64,000 nucleotides of DNA from Pardosa pseudoannulata. Lineage: Eukaryota > Arthropoda > Arachnida > Araneae > Lycosidae. Below, piece after piece: positions 11,745 through 24,300 of this stretch. Position 1 is the first letter of the stretch, and each line of letters begins with the position of its first letter. The stretch spans positions 66,308,814 to 66,372,813 of the forward strand of contig CM063509.1 in NCBI GenBank assembly GCA_032207245.1, given 5' to 3'. Made by a program: the position numbers and the translations under genes. Under the pieces are notes generated by a model that saw nothing but the letters and a program-made list of their open reading frames with translations, did no database searches and was not told the origin of the DNA.

Positions 11745-12990
11745 TTGCTACTAAAACTCTTTATAAACTATGCTGTTTAGGATTTGGTTAGGATTCAAAT
11801 AATCAACAAAATAGGATTTTTATTAAAACGGTATTCGCTACTTACAGGTCGAAGTTACAAATGCTGTTGTGAGCATATATAAAAATAAGGTTAAACAACG
11901 GATAATATAAGGTTTTGTAAACTATGCTGTTTAGGATTCAAATAATCAACAAAATAGGATTTTTATAAAAACGGTATTCGCTACTTACAGGTCGAAGTTA
12001 CAAATGCTATTGTGAGCATATATAAAAATAAGGATAAACAACGGATAATATAATGTTTTGTAAACTATGCTGTTTAGGATTTGTTTAGGATTCGAATAAT
12101 CAACAAAATACGATTTTTATAAAAACGGTATTTAATACTTAGAGGTCGAAGTTACAAATGCTATTGTGAGCATATATAAAAATAAGGATATACAACGGAT
12201 AATATAATGTTTTGTAAACTATGCTGTTTAGGATTCAAATAATCAACAAAATAGGATTTTTATAAAAACGGTATTTGCTATTTACAAGTCGAAGTTACAA
12301 ATGCTATTGTGAGCATATATAAAAATAAGGATATACAACGGATAATATAATGTTTTGTAAACTATGCTGTTTAGGATTCAAATAATCAACAAAATAGGAT
12401 TTTTATAAAAACGGTATTCGCTACTTACAGGTCGAAGTTACAAATGCTATTGTGAGCATATATAAAAATAAGGATAAACAACGGATAATATAAGGTTTTG
12501 TAAACTATGCTGTTTAGGATTTGTTTAGGATTCAAATAATCAACAAAATAGGATTTTTTATAACAATGGTATTTGCTACAAAGAGGTCGAAGTTACAAAT
12601 GCTATTGTGAGCATATATAAAATTAAGGATAAATAACGGCTAATATAAGGTTTTGTAAACTATGCTGTTTGGGATTCAAATAATCAACAAAATAGGATTT
12701 TTATATAAACGGTATTCGCTATTTACAGGTCAAAGTTAAAAATGCAATTGTGAGCATATATAAAAATAAATATAAACAACGGATAACATAATGTTTTGTA
12801 AACTATGTTGTTTAGGATTCAAATAATCAATAAAATAGGATTTTTATAACAATGGTATTTGCTACATACAAATCGAAGTTACAAATGCTATTGTGAGCAT
12901 ATATAAAAATAAGGATAAAAAACGGATAATATAATGTTTTGTAAACTATGCTGTTCAGGATTCGTTCAGCATTGAAATTAACAAAGTAAT
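11745..12990. repeat. Satellite, 143/154-bp unit, about 9 copies
   Basis: AAACTATGCTGTTT or a close variant recurs at about 11765, 11919, 12062, 12216, 12359, 12502, 12657, 12800 and 12942. The spacings are 154, 143, 154, 143, 143, 155, 143 and 142. The long units carry an extra GATTTGTTTAG-type 11-mer. The shared core includes TTACAGGTCGAAGTTACAAA. Confidence 0.92.
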
Positions 12991-13059
12991 ACAGTACACA
13001 AACAAAATATTTCCTCCTCCTCCATGTTGGAATGCACGTACTGAACATAATCTGGCTTC

Positions 13060-13934
13060 TAGCATCATTTGCGCATGCGTATTAATGACCACATGGAAGC
13101 GCTAAGGCCGCAAACGGACAAAGGACTAAAATATTGCAACGAATTCTCGTTACATTAAATTTCCAGATACAGACTTATCTACGACCGTGAGAAAAACCGG
13201 CATAACGTAGAAAAATAGCAAACGTGCCTTTTGTGAGCACTTTAACTGAGCTCATCTCTACCTAGTGAAAGAACGTTGTTTCGCGCAGAATAGGATGCTG
13301 AATAGAGGATTGTTAACACCGAGCACCATCTCAATCATTCTGTCTGAGAAATTCATTAGGATGCTAGCGAAGTGTTTCCAGTGTTAGTTTCAATGGCATC
13401 CCGAAGAAAGAGTCTCGCACGACAGAAATCCTCTACATTGTAAGGGAAGTAGCAATACTTTCCTACCTTGTTCTCCAAAGGTTTGTCAGGAGACACCGAT
13501 TAATGATCTGCGAGATTGCTCCCGATTACTGCAAACTTCCCTTGCACCTGTCCGGATAGAATTTCTACAAGTGGTTTCTTCACCACGTCATCAACCAGGT
13601 GTCCGATCAGCTGAGATGGACATTTTCGGTCAGACGACGATATAAAAAGACCAGAGTTCGAGGCCCAGGGATAATTTTTGGACCGATCGAGTCTCATGTG
13701 AACTCATCGGCCGAGAACGTCGAGGCGAGAGACTGAGAGTGTCCCCCCACCTTTTTCACTCCAAACGATTAGGAAGCTGATTCTTTAACTATCGTCATTT
13801 TCATTTGTAGATATTCATCGTTTTCATCTGTATTTATTCATAACTTCAACATTGTGTTCTAATAAAAATCTTCAGTCTGTACGTAGGCCTCCGCTATCTT
13901 TTTCCAGGCTCAATTAGAACCCCAGAATGCTACA
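13060..13934 (+). mobile_element. LTR-like segment (possible solo LTR)
   Basis: Complex, higher-GC sequence lying between arrays. On the plus strand it has a TATA box (GATATAAAAAG near 13638). About 220 bp downstream is a polyadenylation signal (AATAAAA near 13861), then a GT-rich stretch and a terminus ending in CTACA. This TATA-polyA order with a CA end is typical of U3-R-U5 of Ty3/gypsy-like LTRs. I see no primer-binding site after it, no gag-pol and no convincing target duplication, and the left boundary is uncertain. The 65-codon minus frame inside (13500-13697) has no motif. Confidence 0.35.
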
Positions 13935-14102
13935 ATATACACAGATTATGTAAATTTTGCTTCTCTCTTTAGTTCAGAGAAATGCTGCTTTGTTTATGCA
14001 ATCACACTAGACTATGCTGTAGTTGACTCTTCAGTGAAAGGAAAGTTACGTTGTGTTATTTATTGCTACTTGATTTAAACAGAAACCTTGAGTCTTTCGT
14101 TT

Positions 14103-14230
14103 TGGTTAGATGGGAACGCTACGATCTAATGTTTTGCTACACGAGGGCTAATGAGACCGAAACCCTCTGCTTAAAGTAGGTTCTGAAAGGCTACAAACAT
14201 CCATGATTTCGATAAGATTTAAACCCATGG
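14103..14230 (-). mobile_element. Decayed SINE copy
   Basis: Body motifs ACACGAGGGCTAATGAGACC and CTGCTTAAAG are recognisable, followed by a degraded B-box region near ATTTAAACCCATGG. The A-box part of the head is gone. Confidence 0.65.
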
Positions 14231-14569
14231 CTTTGTGTAAAAAAGCATAATGTTTTCTAATAAAATTTCGAGAAAACAACGAAATGAAGTTGTAGTTTTT
14301 AATAACATTCGTTGCAACAATAATTAAGACTGCAACCATTGAATTCCATTTTGGGTCCATAGATTTTCTTATGTGTTACATAACAAATATGAGTCCTTAA
14401 CACTGCACAAATTTTTCCAGTTTTCATCAGAATATGCATCGATTTAGGCTTACCATGACAATTTATTGTAAAAAGGTATTTACACATAATTCTGTGATTA
14501 TGATAAAATCATGGAATTTGCCTAGAACAGAAAAACAAAATTTCTTTATGTAATAATTTCATGATGTAA

Positions 14570-14700
14570 AGAAGGTACAAAAAGAGTAAACTGGAGAGAT
14601 TCATATTAAAAATTCTTGCTTCATTATGGATAGTATGTTTGTTGTTTGAGGTGACGAACTAAGATGAAAACTGAAAATTTTCAAGCCATTTTCAAGGTTA
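14570..14700. mobile_element. Fragment of the 300-bp satellite inserted in the 457-bp satellite
   Basis: These 131 bp (AGTAAACTGGAGAGATTCAT, then CTTCATTATGGATAGTAT) match the first monomer of the 18.3-26 kb array, not the host satellite. The 10-mer CATGATGTAA flanks the segment at 14560-14569 and 14701-14710, as a target-site duplication would. Confidence 0.55.
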
Positions 14701-14761
14701 CATGATGTAATTTGTAAGAAAAAAATTAAGAAATGAAATTATATTTAATGAATAGCTGTCA

Positions 14762-15025
14762 AAGATTAAAATGGGCCGGACACCTAATTCGACTTAATGA
14801 CAATAGATCCACACACACAAAAAAAAAGTTTTTACGGCCAAACCAATAGGAACCCGAATGAGAGGACGACCAAAACTTAGATGGTTAGACTGCATTGAGA
14901 AAGACATAAGATCCTTGAAAATTTCAAATTGGAAATCCAGAGCCAAAGATAGGACTGCCTGGTATGGAATTCTGAAGAAGGCTAAGGCCCATCCTGGGTT
15001 GTCATGCCACTGAGGAAGGAAGAAA
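14762..15025 (+). mobile_element. 5'-truncated non-LTR retrotransposon with target duplication
   Basis: The insert holds the end of an ORF2-like frame plus an A-rich tail (GAGGAAGGAAGAAA). It is bounded by the 12-mer GAATAGCTGTCA at 14750-14761 and 15026-15037. It splits a satellite monomer whose uninterrupted form reads TTGAATGGCACTCGTTCTAA in later copies. Confidence 0.8.
14763..15013 (+). pseudogene. Non-LTR retrotransposon ORF2 C-terminal remnant
   Basis: Translation gives RLKWAGH, then after a frame change PIGTRMRGRPKLRWLDCIEKD, W-KSRAKDRTAW and KKAKAHPGLSCH, ending at TGA 15011-15013. RLxWAGHxxR...RGRPxxRWxDxxxxD...AxDRxxW is the familiar C-terminal end of reverse-transcriptase/endonuclease ORF2 proteins of non-LTR elements. 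An A9 run near 14819-14827 shifts the frame, and the RT and endonuclease domains are absent, so it is dead. Clade not determined. Confidence 0.85.
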
Positions 15026-17262
15026 GAATAGCTGTCATTACAACAAAAAATTGAGGTTACAGACTGTAAACCATTTTGAGTTCATGGATTTTTCTAGCGT
15101 ATTGCACAACATAGATGATTATCTAACACAGCACAGATTAACTCCTATTCTTCATTGAAATATGCATTGTTTCACATTTTTTCAGGAGAATTTATAGAAA
15201 CTGAAAGTAAATTATTTTACACAATTTTATTATTCTAATGGTATTATGGGACGTACTTTGAATATTGAAACAAAATTTCATTCCTTCCTGTGTTATATAT
15301 TAAGCCAATTTGCAAGAAAAATTTACAAAATCAAGTTTTGAATAGCAGTTTTACAACGAATAATTGATAATTGCTACAGCCTGAAAGCCATTTTGATTAC
15401 ATAGATTTTCTTGCGTGGGGCATAACAGACGGATTCTATTTTCAGCTAAACTATGCACTGATACACGTTTTCCACAAGAATTCATGTATATCAACGAGTA
15501 TTTGATTATTCCATGCGTAATTTTAGTATTCTGGTGAGACTATAGTATTTGTTTAGAATAGAAACTTTCTTTTCTTGGTTTAAAAAAAGTGTTACATACT
15601 AATACAATCCTCGAGTAAAAAATTCAAAATGGAGTTTTTGAATGGCACTTGTTCTAAAAAATTGAGGCTACAGTTAGTATGATCTATTTTGGGTCCACAA
15701 ATTTTCTTGCGTGTTACATAACGAGTCTTTAACACAACATAGATTAATTAATTTCCAGTCTTGCTTGAATTATGTGCTGACTGTACGTTTCTAAGTAACT
15801 ATTCCGTACAATACACTTTTTTTATCGGTCAATTTTTCTTTTACAAAAGTCCAGACAACAACAAAAAAGCAGGCAAAGAAAAGTTTCTATTTTCAGCTAA
15901 ACTATGCACTGATACATGTTTTCCACAAGAATTCATGCATATCAACGAGTATTTGATTATTCCATTCGTAATTTTATTATTCTGGTGAGATTATAGGATT
16001 TGTTTAGAATAGAAACTTTCTTTTCTTGGTTTAACAAAAAGTGTTACATACTAATACAATCCTCGAGTAAAAAATTCGAAATGGAGTTTTTGAATGGCAC
16101 TCGTTCTAAAAAATTGAGGCTACAGCTAGTATGATCTATTTTGGGTCCAAAAATTTTCTTGCGTGTTACATAACACAGATGAGTCTTTAACACAACACAG
16201 ATTAATTAATTTCCAGTCTTGCTTGAATTATGTGCTGACTGTACGTTTCTAAGTAACTATTCCATACCATACACTTTTGTTCATTGGTCAATTTTTCTTT
16301 TACAAAAGTCCAGACAACAACAAAAAAGCAGGCAAAGAAAAGTTTCTATTTTCAGCTAAACTATGCACTGATACACGTTTTCCACAAGAATTCATGTATA
16401 TGAACGACTATTTGATTATTCCATTCGTAATTTTAGGATTCTGGGGAGATTATATGATTTGTTTAGAATAGAAGCTTTCTTTTCTTGGTTTAACAAAAAG
16501 TGTTACATACTAATACAATCCCCAAGTAAAAAATTCGAAATGGAGTTTTTGAATGGCACTCGTTCTAAAAAATTGAGGCTACAGCTAGTATGATCTATTT
16601 TGGGTCCAAAAATTTTCTAGCGTGTTACATAACACAGATGAGTCTTTAACACAACATAGATTAAATAATTTCCAGTCTTGCTTGAATTATGTGCTGACTG
16701 TACGTTTCTAAGTAACTATTCCATACCATACACTTTTGTTCATTGGTCAATTTTTCTTTTACAAAAGTCCAGACAACAACAAAAAAGCAGACAAAGAAAA
16801 GTTTCTATTTTAGCTAAACTATGCACTGATACACGTTTTCCACAAGAATTCATGTATATCAACGAGTATTTGATTATTCCATTCGTAATTTTAGGATTCT
16901 GGTGAGATTATAGGATTTGTTTAGAATAGAAACTTTCTTTTCTTGGTTTAACAAAAAGTGTTACACACTAATACAATCCTCGAGTAAAAAATTCGAAAAG
17001 GAATCTTTGAACGGCACTCGTTCTAAAAAAATTGAGGCTACTGTTAGTATGATCTATTTTGGGTCCCCAAAATTTCTTGCGTGTTACATAACACAGATGA
17101 GTCTTTAACACAACACAGATTAATTAATTTCCAGTCTTGCTTGAATTATGTGCTGACTGTACGTTTCTAAGTAACTATTCCCTACAATACACTTTTGTTC
17201 ATTGGTCAATTTTTCTTTTACAAAAGTCCAGACAACAACAAAAAAGCAGGCAAAGAAAAGAA

Positions 17263-18309
17263 TTTCTTTCCAGAAGAGCATCAAATCTCAAGTTATAGTC
17301 CTTATCGATTCAGTAAAAATCGATTACACAAACAGTATCGTCCTTTACTTCTGCGAGCATATCAAAAGTATTTAGCCTCCCTGTTATTTTTATTTCTCCG
17401 AATACAAGCTTGCACCAGCGCTTGAAAAAAAAATTAATTGTTACTTTATTTGATTTATACACCATTCTTAATTAAATTATTTTCCGAATTCTTTTCGAGA
17501 AGGTTCTTTTATGGTGCTAATCACCCTTTAATATCGCCCTGCAAAATGGGCAGAAAGAGAAGAGTTAAAAAAAAACAACCCAAAAAGAACTGCGCCCTTA
17601 GAAAATAGCTTGGCCCAAAACCTTCAGGATTACAACTAAATAAATAACAAAGCCAATAGGCAGTTAATGATAACAATGTTTGGATGAATTTAAAATTAAT
17701 TACCGCCATCAGAGAATTTTCCTTGTACCTAACGAATCCTTTAAAGAATAATTTTGCTTTTATATTTTTGCTTGCTCCAGCCGTTTAAGACGAAATTCGC
17801 TGTTGCCTTTTTATTTATTTTTTTCCTTTTCTCCTGTATTCTTTTCGAAGAGCTTTTGAAGAGGGGGAAAAGTAAAAATGGATGTAAAATGTGTTTCCGC
17901 TTCGAGAGAGAGAGAGAGAAAAAAAAGGAACTAACTCCAACAAACACACGTTGTTAGAAAGTTTGGAATGAGTCGGTGTAATTAAATATAAAAAGCATCA
18001 TTAGATCCGGGGAAAATGATTCTGTGTTTTGCCAAGGAATACTGTGTTATTGTTCGGAGGCGAGCATTTTTGCGTTTTGCGGCGGAAAAAGACGTTCAGG
18101 AGGATTTGAAAAGTTCGGGGGATCGACTCGGCTCCGAAAGCAATAAAACTCCTGGCCGTGTAATGAGATTATAAAAACGCTGATTAGCGGGACGGAAGAT
18201 TAATATAGTGATCTAATGGCAGCATTTTTACATTTCGGAGACAACGCGTGTTTTGCATTTGCACAAAAGAAACAAAGTTTGGCATGTAGTAAGGAAGGGA
18301 TGGTGGGAA
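17263..18309. other. Unique mixed-GC island between two satellites
   Basis: After the truncated 457-bp unit comes unique DNA with a (GA)n stretch (17902-17916). A markedly GC-richer part follows at 18005-18200, with motifs such as GCGGCGGAAAAAGACG, TCCTGGCCGTGTAATGAG and CTGATTAGCGGGACGGAAG. No coding frame of note. It could be regulatory; see findings. Confidence 0.4.
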
Positions 18310-21300
18310 AAAAAAGTAAACTGGAGAAATCCATATTAAAAATTCTTCCTTCATTATGGATAGTATATTTTTGTTTGAAGTGACGAACCACGAAGATAAC
18401 TGGAATTTTTCAAAGAATCTTCAACTTAATTTTTCACCCTTTTTTTAAAGTTTTATTCCTTTCTGTTTCAACAAACCCAAATTAAAATTCATGTGCAAAA
18501 TTTTAAAATACATTATTCCAAAGATATAAAAAATAATTTTAAAAATTTAAAACAAATATTTCTTGACAAAAAGCACAACAAAACAAAATTACATTACATA
18601 TAGATATTGTAATCTATGTTACAGGAAACTGATCCCAGTTAAAAAATTTTCCTTCATCACGGAAATTATATTTTTGTTTGGAGTGATAAAACCACAATTT
18701 TTTCAAATAATCTGCAACTTAATTTTTCACTCTTTTTTTCAAGTTTTAGTCCTTTCTGTTTCAAAAACTCCTAATTAAAAATCATGTACCTAATTTTAGT
18801 ATTTATTATTCCAAAAATGTAAACAATGATTTAAATTTAAAACATAAAATTTTTTACAAAAAACATTGCGTTTTTACAAAGAAAAATATATTTTTTCTTA
18901 TAAATATTGTAAGTTATTTTGCTAAAAATTATCCATTTAAGTATGATTACTTAATTATAGATTGTATATACTGTGGTTTGAGATACAAACTACGAAGATA
19001 ACTGGAATTTTGCAAAGAATCTTCAACTTAATTTTTCACTCTTTTTTTAAAGTTTTATTCCTTTCTGTTTCAACAAACCCAAATTAAAATTCATGTACAC
19101 AATTACATATACATTATTCCAAAGATATAAAAATAATTTTAAAAAAATTAAAACAAATATTTCTTATTAAAAAACATTATTTTTACCAATAAAACAAAGT
19201 ACATTACACACAAATATTATAATTTATGTTGCAGAAAACTGATCCATGTTAAAAGTTTTTGTTTCATCATAATTTTTATTTGGAATGATAAAACTTTTTT
19301 TAAAGATTCATCAACGTAATTTTTCACTATATTTTTAGTTTTAACGCTTTTTGTTTCAACAAACCTGATTGAAAATTAATATGCTCAGTTTTAGAAATAA
19401 TTCCAAAAGTGTGAAAAATAATTTAAAAAAAAATTAAAATATAAATTTTTTTTTATCGAAAAACATTGCAATTGAGCAAATAAGTATATTTCCTAAGAAT
19501 ATTGTAAACTATTTTGTAAAAAAATAATCCATATTAAAAACTTTTGCTTCATCATCGAAAGTATATTTTTGTTTGAAGAAACGAACTAAGAACTGGAATT
19601 CTTCATTGAATCTTCAGCATGAATTTTCACTCATTAATATTTTAAACCCTTTCTGCTTCAATAAACCAAAACTAAAAATTAAAAATTATATACTCAGTCG
19701 TAGAATACATTATCTATAATATGCAAAACAAATCTAAAATATAAAAATTTCTTGGCAAAAAACACTGCATTTTATAAGCAAATAAAATACGTTTCTTATA
19801 TAGTTAATTATTTTACAAACATAAAGTCCGTATTAATAATTCTTGCTTCATTATGGATAGTATATTTTTGTTTGAAGTGACGAACCACGAAGATGACTGG
19901 AATTTTTCAAAGAATCTTCAACTTAATTTTTCACTCTTCTTTTAAAAGTTTTAATTATTTTAACAATCCCGAATTAAAATTCATGTACACAATTTTAAAA
20001 TACATTATTCCAAAGATATAAAAAAAGACTTAAAAATATAAAACATATATTTCTTGACAAAAGCACAGCAAAACAAAGTACATTACATACAGGCATTGCA
20101 ATTTGTTTTGGAAAACTGATCCATATTAAAAATTTTTCATTCATCATGGAAACTATATTTTTATTTGAAGTGATAACACCACAATTTTTTCAAAGAATCT
20201 TCAACTCAATTTTTCATTATTTTTTTAAAGTTTTAACTTTTTCTGGTTCAACAATCCCTATTGAAAATTAATATGCTCAGTTGTATATATTATTATTTCA
20301 ATACTATGAAAAATAATTAAAAAAGTTAAATTATAAATTTCTTTTTAACAAAAACATTGCAGTTTTGCAAAGTATATTTATTATGAATATTGTAAACTAC
20401 TTTGCAGGAAAACAATCCATAGTAAAAATTTTTGCTTCAGCGAAAGTATATTTTTATTCGAAATGATGACCTAAAAACTGGAAATTTTCATATAAACTTC
20501 AACAAATTTTTACTCTTTAAAATTTTAAACCCTTTCTATTTCAACAAACCAAAATTAAAAATTATGTACTCAAGATTTAATTTTGAAATCTTTGGAATAC
20601 ATTATTCCAAAGATGTAAAACAAATGTAAAATATAAAAATTTCTTGGCAAAAAACACTGTATTTTATTAATTAATAAAATACGTTTCTTATATTGTTAAT
20701 TATTTTGCAGAAAGATAATCCGTATTAATAATTCTTGCTTCATTATGGATAGTATATTTTTGTTTCAAGTGATCAACCACGAAGATAACTTTACTTTTTC
20801 AAAGAATCTACAACCTAATTTTTCATTTTTTTAAAAAAAGTTTTAATCCTCTGTTTCAACAATCCCGATTTAAAATTCATGTACACAATTTTCAAATATA
20901 TTATTCCAAAGATATAAAAAATATTTCTAAAATTTAAAACAAATATTTCTTGGCAAAAAAAAATTACAAACAAAACTAAATACATTACATACAAATATTG
21001 TAATTTGTTTTTGAAAACTGATCCATGTTAAAAATTTTTGCTTCATCACAGAAACTATATTTTTATTTGAAGTGATAAAACCACAATTTTTTAAAGAATC
21101 TTCAACATAATTTTTCACTATTTCTTTAAAGTTTTGACTCTTTCTGTTTCAACAACCCCGATTTAAAACTAATATGTTCAGTTTTAAAAATCGTTATTCC
21201 AAAATGTGTGAAAAATAATTAAAAAATTTTTTTAAATTCTTTGGGTGAAAAACATTTCAGTTATAACAAAGTATATTTGCTATAAATATTGTAAACTATT

Positions 21301-24300
21301 TTGCATGAAAACAATCCATATTAAAAAATTTTTGCTTCATCAGGGAAAGTATATTTTTGTTTGAAGTGACGACCTAAAAACTGGAATTTTTCATAGAATC
21401 TTGAACATAAATTTTTACTCTTTAAAACTTTAACCCTTTCTGTTTCAACAAACCAAAATTAAAAATTATGTACTCAAAATATAAATTTGGAAACTTTGTA
21501 ATACATTACTCCAAAGATGCAAAACAAATATAAAAATTTCTTGGCAAAAAACACTGTATTTTTTTAATTAATAAAATACGTTTCTTATATTAATAATTAT
21601 TTTCCAGAAAGATAATCCGTATTAATAATTCTTGCTTCATTATGGAGAGTATAATTTTTCTTTAAAGTGACAAACCACGAAGATAACTGGAATTTTTCAA
21701 AGAATCTTCAACCTAATTTTTCACTCTTTTTTTAAAGTTTTAATTCTTTCAGTTCCAACAACCCCAAATTAAAATTCATGTACACAATTTTAAATACGTT
21801 ATTCCAAAGATAAAAAAATGATTTAAAAAATTTAAAACAAATATTTCTTGACAAAAAGCACAACAAAACAAAGTACATTACATATAGATATTGTAATCTA
21901 TGTTGCAGAAAACTCATCCACGTTAAAAAATTTTCCTTCATCCAGGAAATTATATTTTTGTTTGGAGTGATGAAACCACAATTTTTCAAAGAATCTTCAA
22001 CGTAATTTTTCACTATTTTTTTTAAGTTTTAACCTTTTATGTTTCAACAACCCCGATTTAAAATTAATACGCTCAGTTTTAGAAATCATTATTTCAAAAA
22101 GTGTGAAAAATAATTAAAAATTAAAAATTTTTTGGCGTAAAACATTTCAGTTTTCCAAACGAAGTATATTTTTTATGAATATTGTAAACTACTTTTCAAA
22201 AAATAATCTATATTAAAAATTTTTGCCTCAACATGGAAAGTATATTTTTGTTTGAAGTAATGAACTGGAATTTTTCAAAGAATCTTAAACGTAAATTTTC
22301 ACTCTTTAAAATTTTAAACCCTTTCTGTTTCAACAAACCAAAGTTAAAAAAATATGTACTCAATCTAAGAATACAGTATTTCAAATATGTAAAAAAATCT
22401 AAAATATTGAAACTTCTTGGCAAAAAACACTGTATTTTATAAACAAATAAATACGTCAATTATATTGTTAATTATTTTCCAGACAGATAATCCGTATTAA
22501 AAATTCTTGCTTCATTATGGATAGTATATTTTTGTTTTAAGTGACCAACCACGCAGATAACTGGACTTTTTCAAACAATCTACAACCTAATTTTTCATTC
22601 TTGTTTTTAAGTTTTAATCCTCTGTTTCAACAATCCCTATTAAAAATTCATGTGCAAAATTTTAAAATACATTATTCCAAAGATATAAAAAATAATTTTA
22701 AAAATTTAAAACAAATATTTCTTGGCAAAAAACACTATTTTTACAAACAAAACAAAGTACATTACATACAGATATTGTAATTTGTTTTTGAAAACTGATC
22801 CATGTTAAAAATTTTTGTTTCATCACAGAAACTATATTTTTTATTTAGAGTGATAAAACCACAATTTTTTCAAATAATCTGCAACTTAATTTTTCACTCT
22901 TTTTTTCAAGTTTTAGTCCTTTCTGTTTCAAAAACTCCTAATTAAAAATCATGTACCTAATTTTAGTATTTATTATTCCAAAAAAGCGTAAACAATGATT
23001 TAAATTTAAAACATATTTTTTTTACAAAAAATAATGCAGTTTTACAAAGAAAAAAAAATTTTACTTCTAAACATTGTAAATTATTTTGCTGAAAATTATC
23101 CATTTAAGTATGATTACTTAATTATAGATTGTATATTTTGGTTTGAGATACAAACCACGAAGATAACTGGAATTTTTCAAAAAATCTTCAACTTAATTTT
23201 TCACTTTTTTTAAAGTTTGATCCTTTCTGTTTCAACAAACCCAAATTAAAATTCATGTACACAATTACATATACATTATTCCAAAGATATAAAAATAATT
23301 AAAAAAATTAAAACAAATATTTCTTGGCAAAAAACATTATTTTTACCAATAAAATAAAGTACATTACATACAAATATTGTAATTTATGTTGCAGAAAACT
23401 GATCCATGTTAAACATTTTTGCATCATCATATTTTTTATTTTGAGTGATAAAACTTTTTTTAAAGATTCTTCAGCGTAATTTTTCACTATATTTTATTTT
23501 TAACTATTTTTGTTTCAACAACCCCAATTTAAAATTAATATGCTCAGTTTTAGAAATAATTCCAAAAGTGTGAAAAATAACTAAAAAAGATTTAAAATAT
23601 AAAATTTTTTAGCGAAAAACATTGCAATTGAGCATACAAGTATATTTCCTAAGAATATTTTAAACTGTTTTGCAAAACAATAATCCATATTAAAAACTTT
23701 TCCTTCATTCTCGAAAGTATATTTTTATTTGAAAAAACGAACTAAGAACTGAAATTCTTCATTGAATCTTCAGCATGAATTTTCACTAATTAAAATTTTA
23801 AACCCTTTCTGCTTCAACAAACCAAAACTAAAAATTAAAAATTATATACTCAATCGTAGAATATATTATCTATAATATGCAAAACATATCTAAAATATAA
23901 CAATTTCTTGGCAAAAAACACTGCATTTTATAAACAAATAAATACTTTTCTTATATAGTTAATTATTTTACAGACGTATAATCCGTATTAATAATTCTTG
24001 CTTCATTATGGATAGTATATTTTTGTTTGAAGTGACGAACCACGAAGATAACTGGAATTTTTCAAAGAATCTTCAACTTAATTTTTCACTCTTTTTTTTA
24101 AAGTTTTAATCCTTTCTGTTTGAACAACCATGAATTAAAATCCATGTACACAATTTTAAAATACATTATTCCAAAGATACAAAAAGTAATTTTAAAAATT
24201 TAAAACAAATATTTGACAAAAACACTATTTTTACAAACAACTCAAAGTACATTACATACAGATATTGTAATTTGTTTTTAAAAATTGATCTATGTTAAAA

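Larger units (their letters stand above)
14240..17262. repeat. Satellite, ~457-bp unit
   Basis: Late units are near identical: CTATGCACTGATAC at about 15451, 15902, 16361 and 16819 (spacings 451, 459, 458). Other markers are TTTTGGGTCCA, GTGTTACATAACA and TTGCTTGAATTATGTGCTGA. The units before about 15400 are more diverged and carry two insertions. Frames of 62-76 codons inside are repeat artefacts (the same peptide recurs). The last unit is truncated near 17262. Confidence 0.88.

Noticed and set aside
15761..17425. Repeated 62-76-codon plus-strand frames with a shared FYKSPDNNKKAGKEK peptide
   Set aside because: They occur once per 457-bp satellite unit with varying ends. No sign of a protein family.
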